From Paenibacillus sp. An7 (GTDB taxonomy: Bacteria > Bacillota > Bacilli > Paenibacillales > Paenibacillaceae): a DNA stretch of 64,000 nt. Shown here piece after piece: positions 43,972 through 51,939 of this stretch. The notes beneath the pieces were generated by a model, which saw only the letters and a list, made by a program, of their open reading frames with translations, was not told the origin of the DNA and searched no databases. The position numbers and the translations under genes are program-made. Every line of letters starts with the position of its first letter. Position 1 is the first letter of the stretch. The stretch covers positions 268,065 to 332,064 of the forward strand of contig NZ_WTWX01000001.1 in NCBI RefSeq assembly GCF_009870785.1, read 5' to 3'.

Positions 43972-44520
43972 ATGCGCATCGGATATATGAGACCCTATCA
44001 GGATGACAAGGAACTGAGCATGCAGACTCGTGCTTTGGATCCGTTGTCCTGTGATAAAATTGTTATAGAAGAACATGCATCCGCTAAAAGAAGATATGAA
44101 CTTGAACAATTAATGAATGAACTCAGCAAAGGCGATATCGTTGTTGTATACAAATTGTTTGCACTTGCCGATTCGACCAGGCATCTTGTAGAACTACTAC
44201 AAAAGCTGGAAGAGAAACAAGCTCATCTCTTCTCATATGCAGAAGGCATTGATACGAGTAAATCCGAAGGGTATCCTTTTCCTGAAATCGTCAAACATCT
44301 AGTGGATTTTCAGAGTGATGTCATTAGTGAAAAGACGAAAAAAGGACTTTATGAAGCAAAACAGAAAGGCAATCACCCCGGACGGCCTCGTAAAGCCGAT
44401 GATAATGTAAAAAGAGCGATTGTTATGTATCAGAGTAATAAGTATAGTCTCGCCCAGATTCGCGAGGAAACAGGGATCAGCAAATCGACGCTGTACCGTT
44501 ATTTGGACTCTGAAAATTAA
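43972..44520 (+). CDS. Serine-recombinase-like protein lacking catalytic residues
   Basis: The 182-residue protein is clearly resolvase/invertase-like: IGYMRPYQDDKELSMQ aligns with the IGYARVSTDDQ start, EKTKKGLYEAKQKGNHPGRPRK with the linker, and AQIREETGISKSTLYRYL with the C-terminal helix-turn-helix. However, the nucleophile Ser9 position is Tyr9, and the catalytic RLDRLGRS block reads KLFALADS, so both arginines are lost. DNA binding is probably kept and recombination lost. It has a good AGGAG site and is divergent from sulP, so it may act as a regulator. Confidence 0.8.
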   Translation: MRIGYMRPYQDDKELSMQTRALDPLSCDKIVIEEHASAKRRYELEQLMNELSKGDIVVVYKLFALADSTRHLVELLQKLEEKQAHLFSYAEGIDTSKSEGYPFPEIVKHLVDFQSDVISEKTKKGLYEAKQKGNHPGRPRKADDNVKRAIVMYQSNKYSLAQIREETGISKSTLYRYLDSEN

Positions 44521-44560
44521 TAATCTGAGGATTAATCAAATTCAGGTACAAGAAACAAGA

Positions 44561-44606
44561 AAAAGAGCAATTCAGCCTTAACGCACAGGCAGAAAAGCTC
44601 TTTTTT
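44561..44606 (+). terminator. Terminator after the recombinase-like gene
   Basis: AAAAGAGC pairs with GCTCTTTT across a long loop, followed by TT. Confidence 0.6.
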
Positions 44607-44636
44607 CAATCGATCAATACCTATTTATTAAGAGTA

Positions 44637-45755
44637 CTACTTATTGATCTTCAGCTTCTGTGTCCAGGTTTTCCCTCCGTCTTTGGTCAGATAAATAGCC
44701 CCTTCTGAACTGGTATCCGCCATCCAGCCTATTTTCCCATCAATAAAATCAATATCGTTTTCGAAACCGGTGATCGGCGGCATGTTAGTCCAAGTTTGGC
44801 CTCCATTATCGGAGCGTCCTACTCCAATCTTCTCACCTGCCGGGGAGAATCCCCCAAGGTAAACGATGCCTTGTGCGATCGATAGGTTTCCAGGATGACC
44901 ACCTGGGGAAGCGGGTCCTTCGAGCACCATGCCTGCTGAATTCCCAGGTGCTTCACCTCCGCCTGCTGTATTTTGGCTGATTACTTTCGTCCAACTTTCT
45001 CCGTTATTTTTTGAAGAGTACAGCGCATACGATTGTTGTGACATTCCCGTTCCACCGTTAAGTCTTATCCACACTTGATTTCTATCTGCCGCAATTTCCC
45101 CGCCGCTAATACCTTTTGAAGGGACGGATAAAATAGAGCGCCATTTCTTGCCTCCATCCGTTGTTTTATGAATCTTGTATCCGAAACCAGGAACCACGAC
45201 AAGTGCATATCCATTCTGCTCATTAGTGAAATCAGCATATCTCGTATTCGCTGGTGTTTTTATTTTCGTCCAGTGGTGTCCGCCATCTGCTGTTTTGTAG
45301 GTAAATGCCCGAGAGTAACCAAAACCTACGTTTTTGTTCTTAAAGGAGATCCGTTCAAGATTCATTGATCCCGTTTTCATTTTGGTCAGTGTCGTGCCAC
45401 CGTCTTTCGTATAGAGCAGAGCATTCGGACCATTCACCGCGGATTTCGCGAGCATCCATCCGGTTGTGTTATTAATGAAATCCAGCTGTGTGAATTGCCA
45501 TGTCCCTATATAGATCGATTGCCAATCGTTTCCGGAGTTTGAAGTACCAATCATAAACCCGTTTCCAGCTGCTCTCCCAGTAGTCCCGCCTAAGAACTGA
45601 ATATCACTAATCTGAAAATAATCCGAACCTGCTGGCTTGTTACCTAACAATTCATTCGCTGATCCAGGTGCGGCCTCTGCTGGAATTACGCCCGCTACTA
45701 ATGCGGCAGTCATTGCAAGTGCTGCTATTCCTTTTGTGATTTTTTTTATTCTCAT
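44637..45755 (-). CDS. Secreted YCF48/BNR-type beta-propeller protein
   Basis: The 372-residue protein has a signal peptide (ending AEAAPG) and six or so repeats with the BNR/YCF48 signature GG-x-TW or GGxxW (DGGTTLTKM, DGGHHWTKI, DGGKKWRSI, NNGESWTKV, NGGQTWTNM, DGGKTWTQK). This predicts an extracellular beta-propeller. AGGAGG precedes the ATG. No catalytic residues of sialidases are evident. Function unknown. Confidence 0.8.
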   Translation of the reverse strand: MRIKKITKGIAALAMTAALVAGVIPAEAAPGSANELLGNKPAGSDYFQISDIQFLGGTTGRAAGNGFMIGTSNSGNDWQSIYIGTWQFTQLDFINNTTGWMLAKSAVNGPNALLYTKDGGTTLTKMKTGSMNLERISFKNKNVGFGYSRAFTYKTADGGHHWTKIKTPANTRYADFTNEQNGYALVVVPGFGYKIHKTTDGGKKWRSILSVPSKGISGGEIAADRNQVWIRLNGGTGMSQQSYALYSSKNNGESWTKVISQNTAGGGEAPGNSAGMVLEGPASPGGHPGNLSIAQGIVYLGGFSPAGEKIGVGRSDNGGQTWTNMPPITGFENDIDFIDGKIGWMADTSSEGAIYLTKDGGKTWTQKLKINK

Positions 45756-45871
45756 TGGTCGTGCCTCCTGTCTTCTTAACGGATTTTTGTCTATATGGTT
45801 TCCCCTATGATCTAATTAAACCATCTACGCATATGTAATCATAATCATATAAGAGTGAAGTCATAAAAACA

Positions 45872-45893
45872 GACGAACCTTTGGTGGTTCGCC
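45872..45893 (-). terminator. Terminator of the lcfA-paaI end of the fad cluster
   Basis: CGAACC/GGTTCG stem, followed on minus by TCTGTTTTTATG. Confidence 0.65.
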
Positions 45894-45946
45894 TCAGTTG
45901 TATCAGCTAAATAAACTATCTTCTTTGCCCTGGTTCAGGCTTCTAT

Positions 45947-46360
45947 CTATTTTATGATCCGAAATGATCCCGTACTTAGGGCAACCAGTTCATGGTCACG
46001 ATCTACCACTCGTGATTCGGTCGTTAGCGATCTGCCGGTTTCATGAACTATTTTTGCAGTAACGGTAAGTGGGCCTTTTTTTGCTGGTTTCACGAAATGT
46101 ACATTCAGATTACTCGTCACTGAAGCTTCGCCGGGACGCCTTACCATGACCGCAATCCCCATTGCGTTATCCATGAGGGAAGAAAGAACTCCCCCATGAA
46201 CAATTCCCATGAGATTCAAATGGTGCGGCTTCGTATCAAGTGTAACCACCACTTCATCTGTTTGAATGGATGTAAGCTCACATCCCAGATATCCCCAAAA
46301 CGTGTGTTCCGCTGCCTTCGATAATGACTCAAGATACTGCTTTCCTTCCATGCTCTCCAT
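45947..46360 (-). CDS. PaaI-family hotdog thioesterase
   Basis: The 137-residue hotdog protein has GIVHGGVLSSLMDNAMGIAV with the family HGG and Asp/Asn active-site region, and STTESRVVDRD-like C-terminal strands. It hydrolyses acyl-CoA thioesters. The ATG at 46360 has GGAGG nine bases before. It lies 41 bp downstream of lcfA, suggesting a role in acyl-CoA turnover within the fad cluster. Confidence 0.85.
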   Translation of the reverse strand: MESMEGKQYLESLSKAAEHTFWGYLGCELTSIQTDEVVVTLDTKPHHLNLMGIVHGGVLSSLMDNAMGIAVMVRRPGEASVTSNLNVHFVKPAKKGPLTVTAKIVHETGRSLTTESRVVDRDHELVALSTGSFRIIK

Positions 46361-46401
46361 CAAAAAGAGCCTCCTTCTCTATCCGGGCAAGCGGCAAACT
46401 T

Positions 46402-48078
46402 TCAACCTGCCGGAGTTTCTTCCTCTTCCTCAAGTAATTTACGGCGCAACACTTTCCCTACAAGAGTCTTCGGGAGTGATTCACGGAATACATAGTGTTT
46501 AGGCACTTTATAAGCTGCAAGCTGGGAACGACAGAACAGTTCTATATCTTTTGGATCAGGCGCCTTTCCATCCTTAAGGACAATATAGGCTTTCACTGTT
46601 TCACCGCGGTATGCGTCTTTTATTCCTATTACAACAGCCTCTTTTACTGCTGGATGTTCGTAAAGAACTTCTTCAATTTCACGCGGATAAATATTGAAGC
46701 CGCTTGCAATAATCATATCTTTTTTCCGGTCAATAATCGAAAAGTAGCCTTCCTCATCCATAGTTGCCATGTCACCGGTAAATAACCAGCCGTTTCGTAT
46801 CGTATCAAAGGTTTCCTCTGGCCTATTCCAATATCCCTTCATCACCTGCGGTCCTTTGACAATGAGTTCCCCTGCTTCCCCCGGCAGAACTTCTTCACCT
46901 GTTACTGGATTCACCACTTTCGCTTCCGTGTCAGGAACCGGAATACCAATCGTTCCTATCTTTCTTCTTCCCCATATCGGATTTACATGCGTTACAGGCG
47001 AAGTTTCGGTAAGTCCGTAACCTTCGATTAATTTTCCTTTTGTCAGCTCCTCAAAACGATCTTGCACTTCAAGCGGAAGCGCAGATGAGCCGCTGATACA
47101 GGCATTAATCGAGGATAAGTCGTACTCTTTTATCTTAGGATGATTAATAAGGGCAATATACATCGTCGGTGCTCCTGGAAAAAGGGTTGGTTTTTTCTTA
47201 TCGATGATTTTGAGAAGGGAATTTGGATCGAATTTAGGTATGAGGATCAGCATTCCTGCACGGTAGACCCCTTGGCCAAGAAGTGTGGTAAGCCCAAACA
47301 CATGAAAACAAGGCAGTACAGCTAAATATCGTTCTTTGCCATTCTTCACTTGATAACACCAATTGGCGGATTGGATCGTGTTTGCGATGAGATTTGTGTG
47401 GGTTAACATGACCCCTTTGGGAACACCTGTCGTCCCGCCGGTGTACTGTAATAATGCTAAGTCATGGTCTGCATTCACCTTTTCACAGCAAGGTGCATCG
47501 TCCGCTGAAGCAAGAAGTGCGGTAAACGAATGGACCGATTGGCTGTATTCAATTTGTGGCAGCGGTCCTTGTTTTTTTGCGACGAAGGGATACAGTATTT
47601 TTTTGATAAAAGGCAAGTAATCAGGGATAGCCGTAACAATCGTATGCTCAATCATCGTCTCCTCAGCAACACTCTGAACTTTTGAATAAAATTGGTCCAG
47701 GGTAATCATGATCTTCGCCCCTGAATCCTGCAATTGATATGCCAGTTCCCGCTCTACATAGAGCGGATTCGTCATTACAACGATGCCTCCTGCAAGGAGA
47801 GTTCCATAATAGGAAATTACAACCTGGGGACAATTGGGCAGCATAATCGCCACCCGATCCCCCTTCTTAAGTCCTTTGCTTTTCAGCGTATTTGCCATAC
47901 GGTAAGCAGACTCCAGCAGCTTTTTATAACGAATGGTCTTTCCCATAAAGTACATAGCTGGCCGGTTCGGGTACTGCCCAGCCGAGCTGATCAGAAACTG
48001 CGCCAGATTCTGCTTCGGATAATCAAAACTAGGGGCCACTTCGGTCGGGTAATACGGAAGCCAGGGCTTTGCATTCAT
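46402..48078 (-). CDS. lcfA: Long-chain fatty-acid-CoA ligase
   Basis: The 558-residue ANL-superfamily enzyme has the AMP-binding motif LQYTGGTTGVPKGVMLTH, GYGLTETSP, WLFTGDMATMDEEGYFSIIDRKKDMI and the C-terminal lysine region LPKTLVGKVLRRKL. It activates long-chain fatty acids with ATP and CoA for beta-oxidation. It resembles B. subtilis LcfA. It sits between fadE and the thioesterase gene on the same strand. Confidence 0.93.
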   Translation of the reverse strand: MNAKPWLPYYPTEVAPSFDYPKQNLAQFLISSAGQYPNRPAMYFMGKTIRYKKLLESAYRMANTLKSKGLKKGDRVAIMLPNCPQVVISYYGTLLAGGIVVMTNPLYVERELAYQLQDSGAKIMITLDQFYSKVQSVAEETMIEHTIVTAIPDYLPFIKKILYPFVAKKQGPLPQIEYSQSVHSFTALLASADDAPCCEKVNADHDLALLQYTGGTTGVPKGVMLTHTNLIANTIQSANWCYQVKNGKERYLAVLPCFHVFGLTTLLGQGVYRAGMLILIPKFDPNSLLKIIDKKKPTLFPGAPTMYIALINHPKIKEYDLSSINACISGSSALPLEVQDRFEELTKGKLIEGYGLTETSPVTHVNPIWGRRKIGTIGIPVPDTEAKVVNPVTGEEVLPGEAGELIVKGPQVMKGYWNRPEETFDTIRNGWLFTGDMATMDEEGYFSIIDRKKDMIIASGFNIYPREIEEVLYEHPAVKEAVVIGIKDAYRGETVKAYIVLKDGKAPDPKDIELFCRSQLAAYKVPKHYVFRESLPKTLVGKVLRRKLLEEEEETPAG

Positions 48079-48166
48079 CGAATATCAATCCTTTCCTCTC
48101 GGAATGCTTCCTGCTGACCTACTCCTCATCCAAAACGATTTTATATCTAGCAAATATAATGCGCAG

Positions 48167-49957
48167 TTATACGGTATAACGTTCGTTTGTTACCACCCTA
48201 GCAGCAATGCTCCGTTTTAGTGCTACCTTGTCTACGGGACTTAATTTTGTCAGCTTTTTCAGCACAGATAACTGCATACGGAGCAGATCGCCGGACTCAA
48301 GAGAGGTGAGTGTTTCCTTGGCGCTAGCTTCCGCTCTTTGCAGCGCTTCATAAGCATACACTTTCGTCATCTCCACCATGTTCAAGACTTTTTCTTCAGA
48401 TACGCGGGCTAGTTGTTTCTTTGTACGAAGCAGCGCACTCTCCAGTGCAAATACATCAATTAAAATATCCGCTAGATTGGACAAAATCTCTTGTTCCTTC
48501 TCTAGTCTGGTACCTAGTTTCTGTACCGCATATCCGCCTGCGAGCAGGAATATTTTCTTCACCATATCCAGAATGTGTTCCTCTTGTCCGAGCACTCCTT
48601 CATATTCCTGAGCCGGAACCATTTGCAGCAGTTCACCTTGCAGACCTTGTGCTTTTTGCAGAAGAGCAATTTCCCCTTTTAACACTTTTTTCACTAAGGT
48701 ACCGGGTATAAGGAGCCGGTTAATTTCATTCGTCCCTTCAAAAATTCGATTAATACGGGAATCTCGGTAGATTCGTTCAATTTTATATTCCTGAATGTAT
48801 CCATACCCTCCATGAATCTGGACTCCTTCATCTGCAATAAAATCGAGGCCTTCTGAAGAAAATACTTTATTGATCGAGCATTCAATGGCATAATCCGAAA
48901 TTGCGTTTGCGGAGTGAACACCTGCATCGGGATGATTGTAATCAATGTCTGCGAGCGCTTCATCGAGCAGCCCTGCTGTACGGTACACCATACTTTCCAT
49001 CACAAAAGTAATGATATTCATTTCAGCCAGTTTTTTACGTATAAGCGGGAAGCTCGAGATCGGTGTTTCAAATTGTTTACGCGTATTCGCATACTTGGCA
49101 CTGAGTTCTATTGATTCTTTTGATGCACCCACGGTACCTGCCGCAAGTTTATACCGACCGATGTTAAGAATATTAAAAGCAATTCGGTGACCTTTCCCAA
49201 TCTCTCCGAGTACATTTTCTTTGGGGACTTTCACATCTTCAAAAAAGAGCGGACGTGTAGAGGAACTTTTGATTCCCATTTTCTTTTCCTCCGGCCCGAT
49301 CGTAAATCCTTCCATCTCTTTCTCTACAATAAAAGCAGTGAAATGCTCTCCATCCACCTTCGCATAGACAATGAAAATATCCGCAAATCCCGCATTCGTG
49401 ATATATAGTTTTGATCCATTCAAAATATAGTGCTCTCCATCCTCGGAGAGACGAGCTGTTGTTTTTGCAGCCAGAGCATCTGAACCAGATGTTGGCTCGG
49501 TCAGACAGTATGCTGCGATTTTCGCTCCGCTTGCTAAATCGGGTAAATATTTATGTTTTTGCTCTGCTGTACCAAAGTAAACAATAGGCAGCGTTCCAAT
49601 TCCTACATGAGCACCGAAGGAAAGGGCAAACCCTGAACTTTTGGAAAAATACTCGGTAATGATTGTTGAGCTTACTTTATCCAGCCCAATTCCTCCAAAA
49701 ATCTCAGGAACATCTGCTCCGAGAAGTCCAAGCTCTCCTGCTTTTTGAAGCAGCTCTACGGTCAACTCATAATTTAGTTTCTCTAGTTCCTCATCTTTAG
49801 GAATGACTTCGCCATCAATAAAATCACGAACCGTTTCTCCAATCATCCGGTGTTCTTCGGTAAAATCCTCGGGGGTTACGATGCGATTCAGATCTACGTT
49901 ATCGATGATAAAACTTCCGCCTTTAATTTTCGGTTCTTTGGTTTGGTTGTCAGTCAT
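48167..49957 (-). CDS. fadE: Acyl-CoA dehydrogenase with C-terminal extension
   Basis: The 596-residue FAD enzyme has AYCLTEPTSGSDA, FILNGSKLYITNAGFAD-like signature, and QIHGGYGYIQEYKIERIYRDSRI near residue 390, followed by an added helical domain of about 180 residues, as in B. subtilis FadE. It catalyses the first oxidation step of beta-oxidation and passes electrons to EtfAB, encoded 8 kb away. AGGAG precedes the ATG. The 0.7 kb repeat-rich gap separates it from fadA. Confidence 0.93.
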   Translation of the reverse strand: MTDNQTKEPKIKGGSFIIDNVDLNRIVTPEDFTEEHRMIGETVRDFIDGEVIPKDEELEKLNYELTVELLQKAGELGLLGADVPEIFGGIGLDKVSSTIITEYFSKSSGFALSFGAHVGIGTLPIVYFGTAEQKHKYLPDLASGAKIAAYCLTEPTSGSDALAAKTTARLSEDGEHYILNGSKLYITNAGFADIFIVYAKVDGEHFTAFIVEKEMEGFTIGPEEKKMGIKSSSTRPLFFEDVKVPKENVLGEIGKGHRIAFNILNIGRYKLAAGTVGASKESIELSAKYANTRKQFETPISSFPLIRKKLAEMNIITFVMESMVYRTAGLLDEALADIDYNHPDAGVHSANAISDYAIECSINKVFSSEGLDFIADEGVQIHGGYGYIQEYKIERIYRDSRINRIFEGTNEINRLLIPGTLVKKVLKGEIALLQKAQGLQGELLQMVPAQEYEGVLGQEEHILDMVKKIFLLAGGYAVQKLGTRLEKEQEILSNLADILIDVFALESALLRTKKQLARVSEEKVLNMVEMTKVYAYEALQRAEASAKETLTSLESGDLLRMQLSVLKKLTKLSPVDKVALKRSIAARVVTNERYTV

Positions 49958-50004
49958 GGGGGGTAACTCCTTCCGGAAGGGGATTTGTGGTGAATCAGGT
50001 TTGG

Positions 50005-50113
50005 CTGAGTATCGTTAGACGGTGCTTCGAATGCGGATCCATTGAGCATCGCTAGGTGGTGCTTCGAATGCGGATCCATTGAGCATTGCTGGGTGGTGCT
50101 TCGAATGCGGATC
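50005..50113. repeat. 37-bp tandem repeat, about three copies
   Basis: GGTGCTTCGAATGCGGATC recurs at 50021, 50058 and 50095, an exact 37-bp period, with a diverged partial unit before the first. Confidence 0.85.
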
Positions 50114-50130
50114 ATCCTTACGATCGCTGT

Positions 50131-50180
50131 TGAATCTGGATTTCTTGGATGGAATGAGGTAAGAGTGAAATCCAGATTCA
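50131..50180. repeat. 14-bp perfect inverted repeat
   Basis: TGAATCTGGATTTC (50131-50144) and GAAATCCAGATTCA (50167-50180) flank a 22-bp loop. Confidence 0.7.
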
Positions 50181-50261
50181 AAGGCGAGCGCTTCGCTTCT
50201 TCAGGACGATTCCGCTTTCTACGCAAGCTGGGTTGGGTACCGCTTACAGAGAAATACTGCT

Positions 50262-50316
50262 CCTACACAAATTTGGTGTAGGCAGGGGCGAGTTTCAAGG
50301 TTTCTCCCCTTGAAAC
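50262..50316. repeat. Two adjacent short hairpins
   Basis: CCTACAC/GTGTAGG (50262-50282) and GTTTCAAGG/CCTTGAAAC (50292-50316). No T-tract follows either. Confidence 0.6.
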
Positions 50317-50345
50317 TGCCCTGGGTAAAGTGACCTATTTAGTGC

Positions 50346-50495
50346 GAGTTCAAGTACGAGTGAGAGTTTGAGTATAAGTTCGAGTGTAAGTTCGAGTGCA
50401 AGAACGAGTACGAATGTGAGTGTGAGTGCAAGTGCGAATATGAGTGTGAGTGCGAATGCAAGTGCGAGTATGAGTGCAAGTGCGAGTGTGAGTAA
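50346..50495. repeat. Degenerate hexamer array, about 25 units
   Basis: Successive 6-bp units follow the pattern RARTNN, mostly GAGTGN or AAGTGC, without interruption for 150 bp. Open frames through it are low-complexity (Ser/Ala- or Thr/His/Arg-rich) artefacts. Confidence 0.8.
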
Positions 50496-50576
50496 TGAGG
50501 TAAGGATCAGCTTGGGCTCGTTTCGCTTCCAGTTTTGCTTCCAGCACGAATTTTTAAGCTCTATGTCGGCTCACTG

Positions 50577-50615
50577 CATCCCAATCTAAGGAAGTAACTC
50601 CCTTAGATTGGGATG
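50577..50615. repeat. 15-bp perfect hairpin without T-tract
   Basis: CATCCCAATCTAAGG and CCTTAGATTGGGATG with a 9-nt loop, 41 bp past the fadA stop. The lack of a T-run argues against an ordinary terminator. Confidence 0.65.
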
Positions 50616-50656
50616 TTAGACATGAAAAAGCGGGTACGCGAGTAGCATTCAGTAAC

Positions 50657-51862
50657 TCAATACCCCATACTGAACTGTTTCTGTGCATGGACTTCAAACA
50701 CCCCGGCGGCTCCCATCCCTCCGCCGATACACATACTTACTACACCGTAACCTCCTCCCCGCCTAGCCAGTTCGGAGATCAAGCTGACTGTAAGTTTGGC
50801 CCCAGTACAGCCTAATGGGTGACCCAGGGCAATTGCCCCTCCATTCACATTCACCTTGTTCTCATCGAGGTCTAAAGCTCGAATGATATGAAGGCATTGC
50901 GATGCAAAAGCTTCGTTAATTTCAAAAAGGTTTACATCGTCTTTTTCGATTCCTGCCATTTTAAGTGCCTTGGGAATTGCTTCGACGGGACCTACTCCCA
51001 TGACCTCCGGCTCCACCCCGGCAAGGGCAAATGAACGGAAAGTAGCAAGCGGTGTAAGTCCAAGTTCCTGCGCTTTTTCCCGGCTCATCACCGCAACGGC
51101 TGCTGCTCCGTCACTGGTCTGGGAAGCATTCCCTGCCGTTACCGTACCTTTGATGGAAAATGCAGGTCTGAGACGACCGAGTCCTTCCATTGAAGTATCT
51201 TCACGTACTCCTTCATCGGTATCAAATGTGAACGTACGGCTCCGCACTCTTCCTTGTTCGTCTACTGAAGTGGCGGCTGCAGTGACAGGTACGATTTCTT
51301 CTCGGAATTTACCGGACGCGATCGCTGCTGCAGCTTTGCGGTGACTTCCTACTGCAAAGGCATCCTGTGCTTCGCGGTCCACACCGAATCTTCGTGCAAC
51401 CTCTTCCGCCGTATGCCCCATGCCCATGTACACTTCCGGCTTTTCTTCCACAATTCGGTGGTGCGGGGCAGGTTTGAATCCGGTCATGGGTACATGACTC
51501 ATGCTTTCTACACCGCCAGCAATGATAACATCTGCGTGCCCAAGCATAATGCGCTCTGCTGCAAAAGAAATGGCTTGTAAGCCAGAAGAACAGAAGCGAT
51601 TGACCGTCAGCGCAGGAACCGTAACTGGGTACCCTGCATATAGCGAAATAATCCTTGCTACATTTAAACCTTGCTCGCCCTCTGGCATTGCACAACCAAG
51701 GATAATATCGTCCACGTCTTCTTTTTGCAGTCCCGGTGCACGGTCAATCACGGCTTCGAGTACCGCTTTTCCTAAATCCTCTACTCTCGTCTGCGCGAGA
51801 CTCCCCTTCTTCGCTTTCCCGATCGCAGTCCGAGCCAGCGATACAATCACGGCTTCTCTCAT
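50657..51862 (-). CDS. fadA: Acetyl-CoA C-acyltransferase (thiolase)
   Basis: The 401-residue thiolase starts at the ATG at 51862 (GAGGTGAAAATC before it); the longer frame to 51919 is not preceded by a site and runs into a repeat element. It has the nucleophile VNRFCSSGLQAI, GGVESMSHVPM, NEAFASQ and the C-terminal VNGGAIALGHPLGCTGAKL and CIGGGMGAAGVFE motifs. It cleaves 3-ketoacyl-CoA in beta-oxidation. It lies downstream of fadN, as in B. subtilis fadNAE. Confidence 0.94.
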   Translation of the reverse strand: MREAVIVSLARTAIGKAKKGSLAQTRVEDLGKAVLEAVIDRAPGLQKEDVDDIILGCAMPEGEQGLNVARIISLYAGYPVTVPALTVNRFCSSGLQAISFAAERIMLGHADVIIAGGVESMSHVPMTGFKPAPHHRIVEEKPEVYMGMGHTAEEVARRFGVDREAQDAFAVGSHRKAAAAIASGKFREEIVPVTAAATSVDEQGRVRSRTFTFDTDEGVREDTSMEGLGRLRPAFSIKGTVTAGNASQTSDGAAAVAVMSREKAQELGLTPLATFRSFALAGVEPEVMGVGPVEAIPKALKMAGIEKDDVNLFEINEAFASQCLHIIRALDLDENKVNVNGGAIALGHPLGCTGAKLTVSLISELARRGGGYGVVSMCIGGGMGAAGVFEVHAQKQFSMGY

Positions 51863-51899
51863 GATTTTCACCTCATCTTTTTGGATTAAAGGACTTGTT

Positions 51900-51939
51900 G
51901 AATCAATTTTACGACTCATTAAAATGATGAAATGGATTC
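51900..51939. repeat. Small inverted-repeat element, copy C (40 bp)
   Basis: GAATCAATTT at one end and AAATGGATTC at the other enclose ACGACTCATTAAAATGATG, which is nearly the left interior of copy B. It lies between fadN and fadA, and its last bases form part of the fadN stop codon. Confidence 0.65.

Larger units (their letters stand above)
49958..50656. other. Repeat-rich non-coding insertion between fadA and fadE, 699 bp
   Basis: No supported gene lies here. It contains, in order: a 37-bp tandem repeat (50005-50113), a 14-bp inverted repeat (50131-50144 with 50167-50180), two tight hairpins (50262-50282 and 50292-50316), a degenerate hexamer array (50346-50495) and a 15-bp perfect hairpin (50577-50615). 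G-rich composition on plus differs from the flanking genes. Either a dispersed structured repeat or a non-coding RNA region. Confidence 0.6.

Noticed and set aside
43972..44520. Active resolvase marking an integrated mobile element
   Set aside because: Catalytic Ser and Arg residues are missing, and no transposase, att-like repeat or cargo boundary is seen around it.
50005..50495. CRISPR array
   Set aside because: The 37-bp units are head-to-tail without spacers, and the hexamer region is simple sequence. No cas gene is nearby.
50368..50589. Ser/Ala-rich small protein on plus, and a Thr/His/Arg-rich frame on minus (50350-50547)
   Set aside because: Both are translations of the hexamer array, with no ribosome binding site and no conserved-looking sequence outside the repeat.
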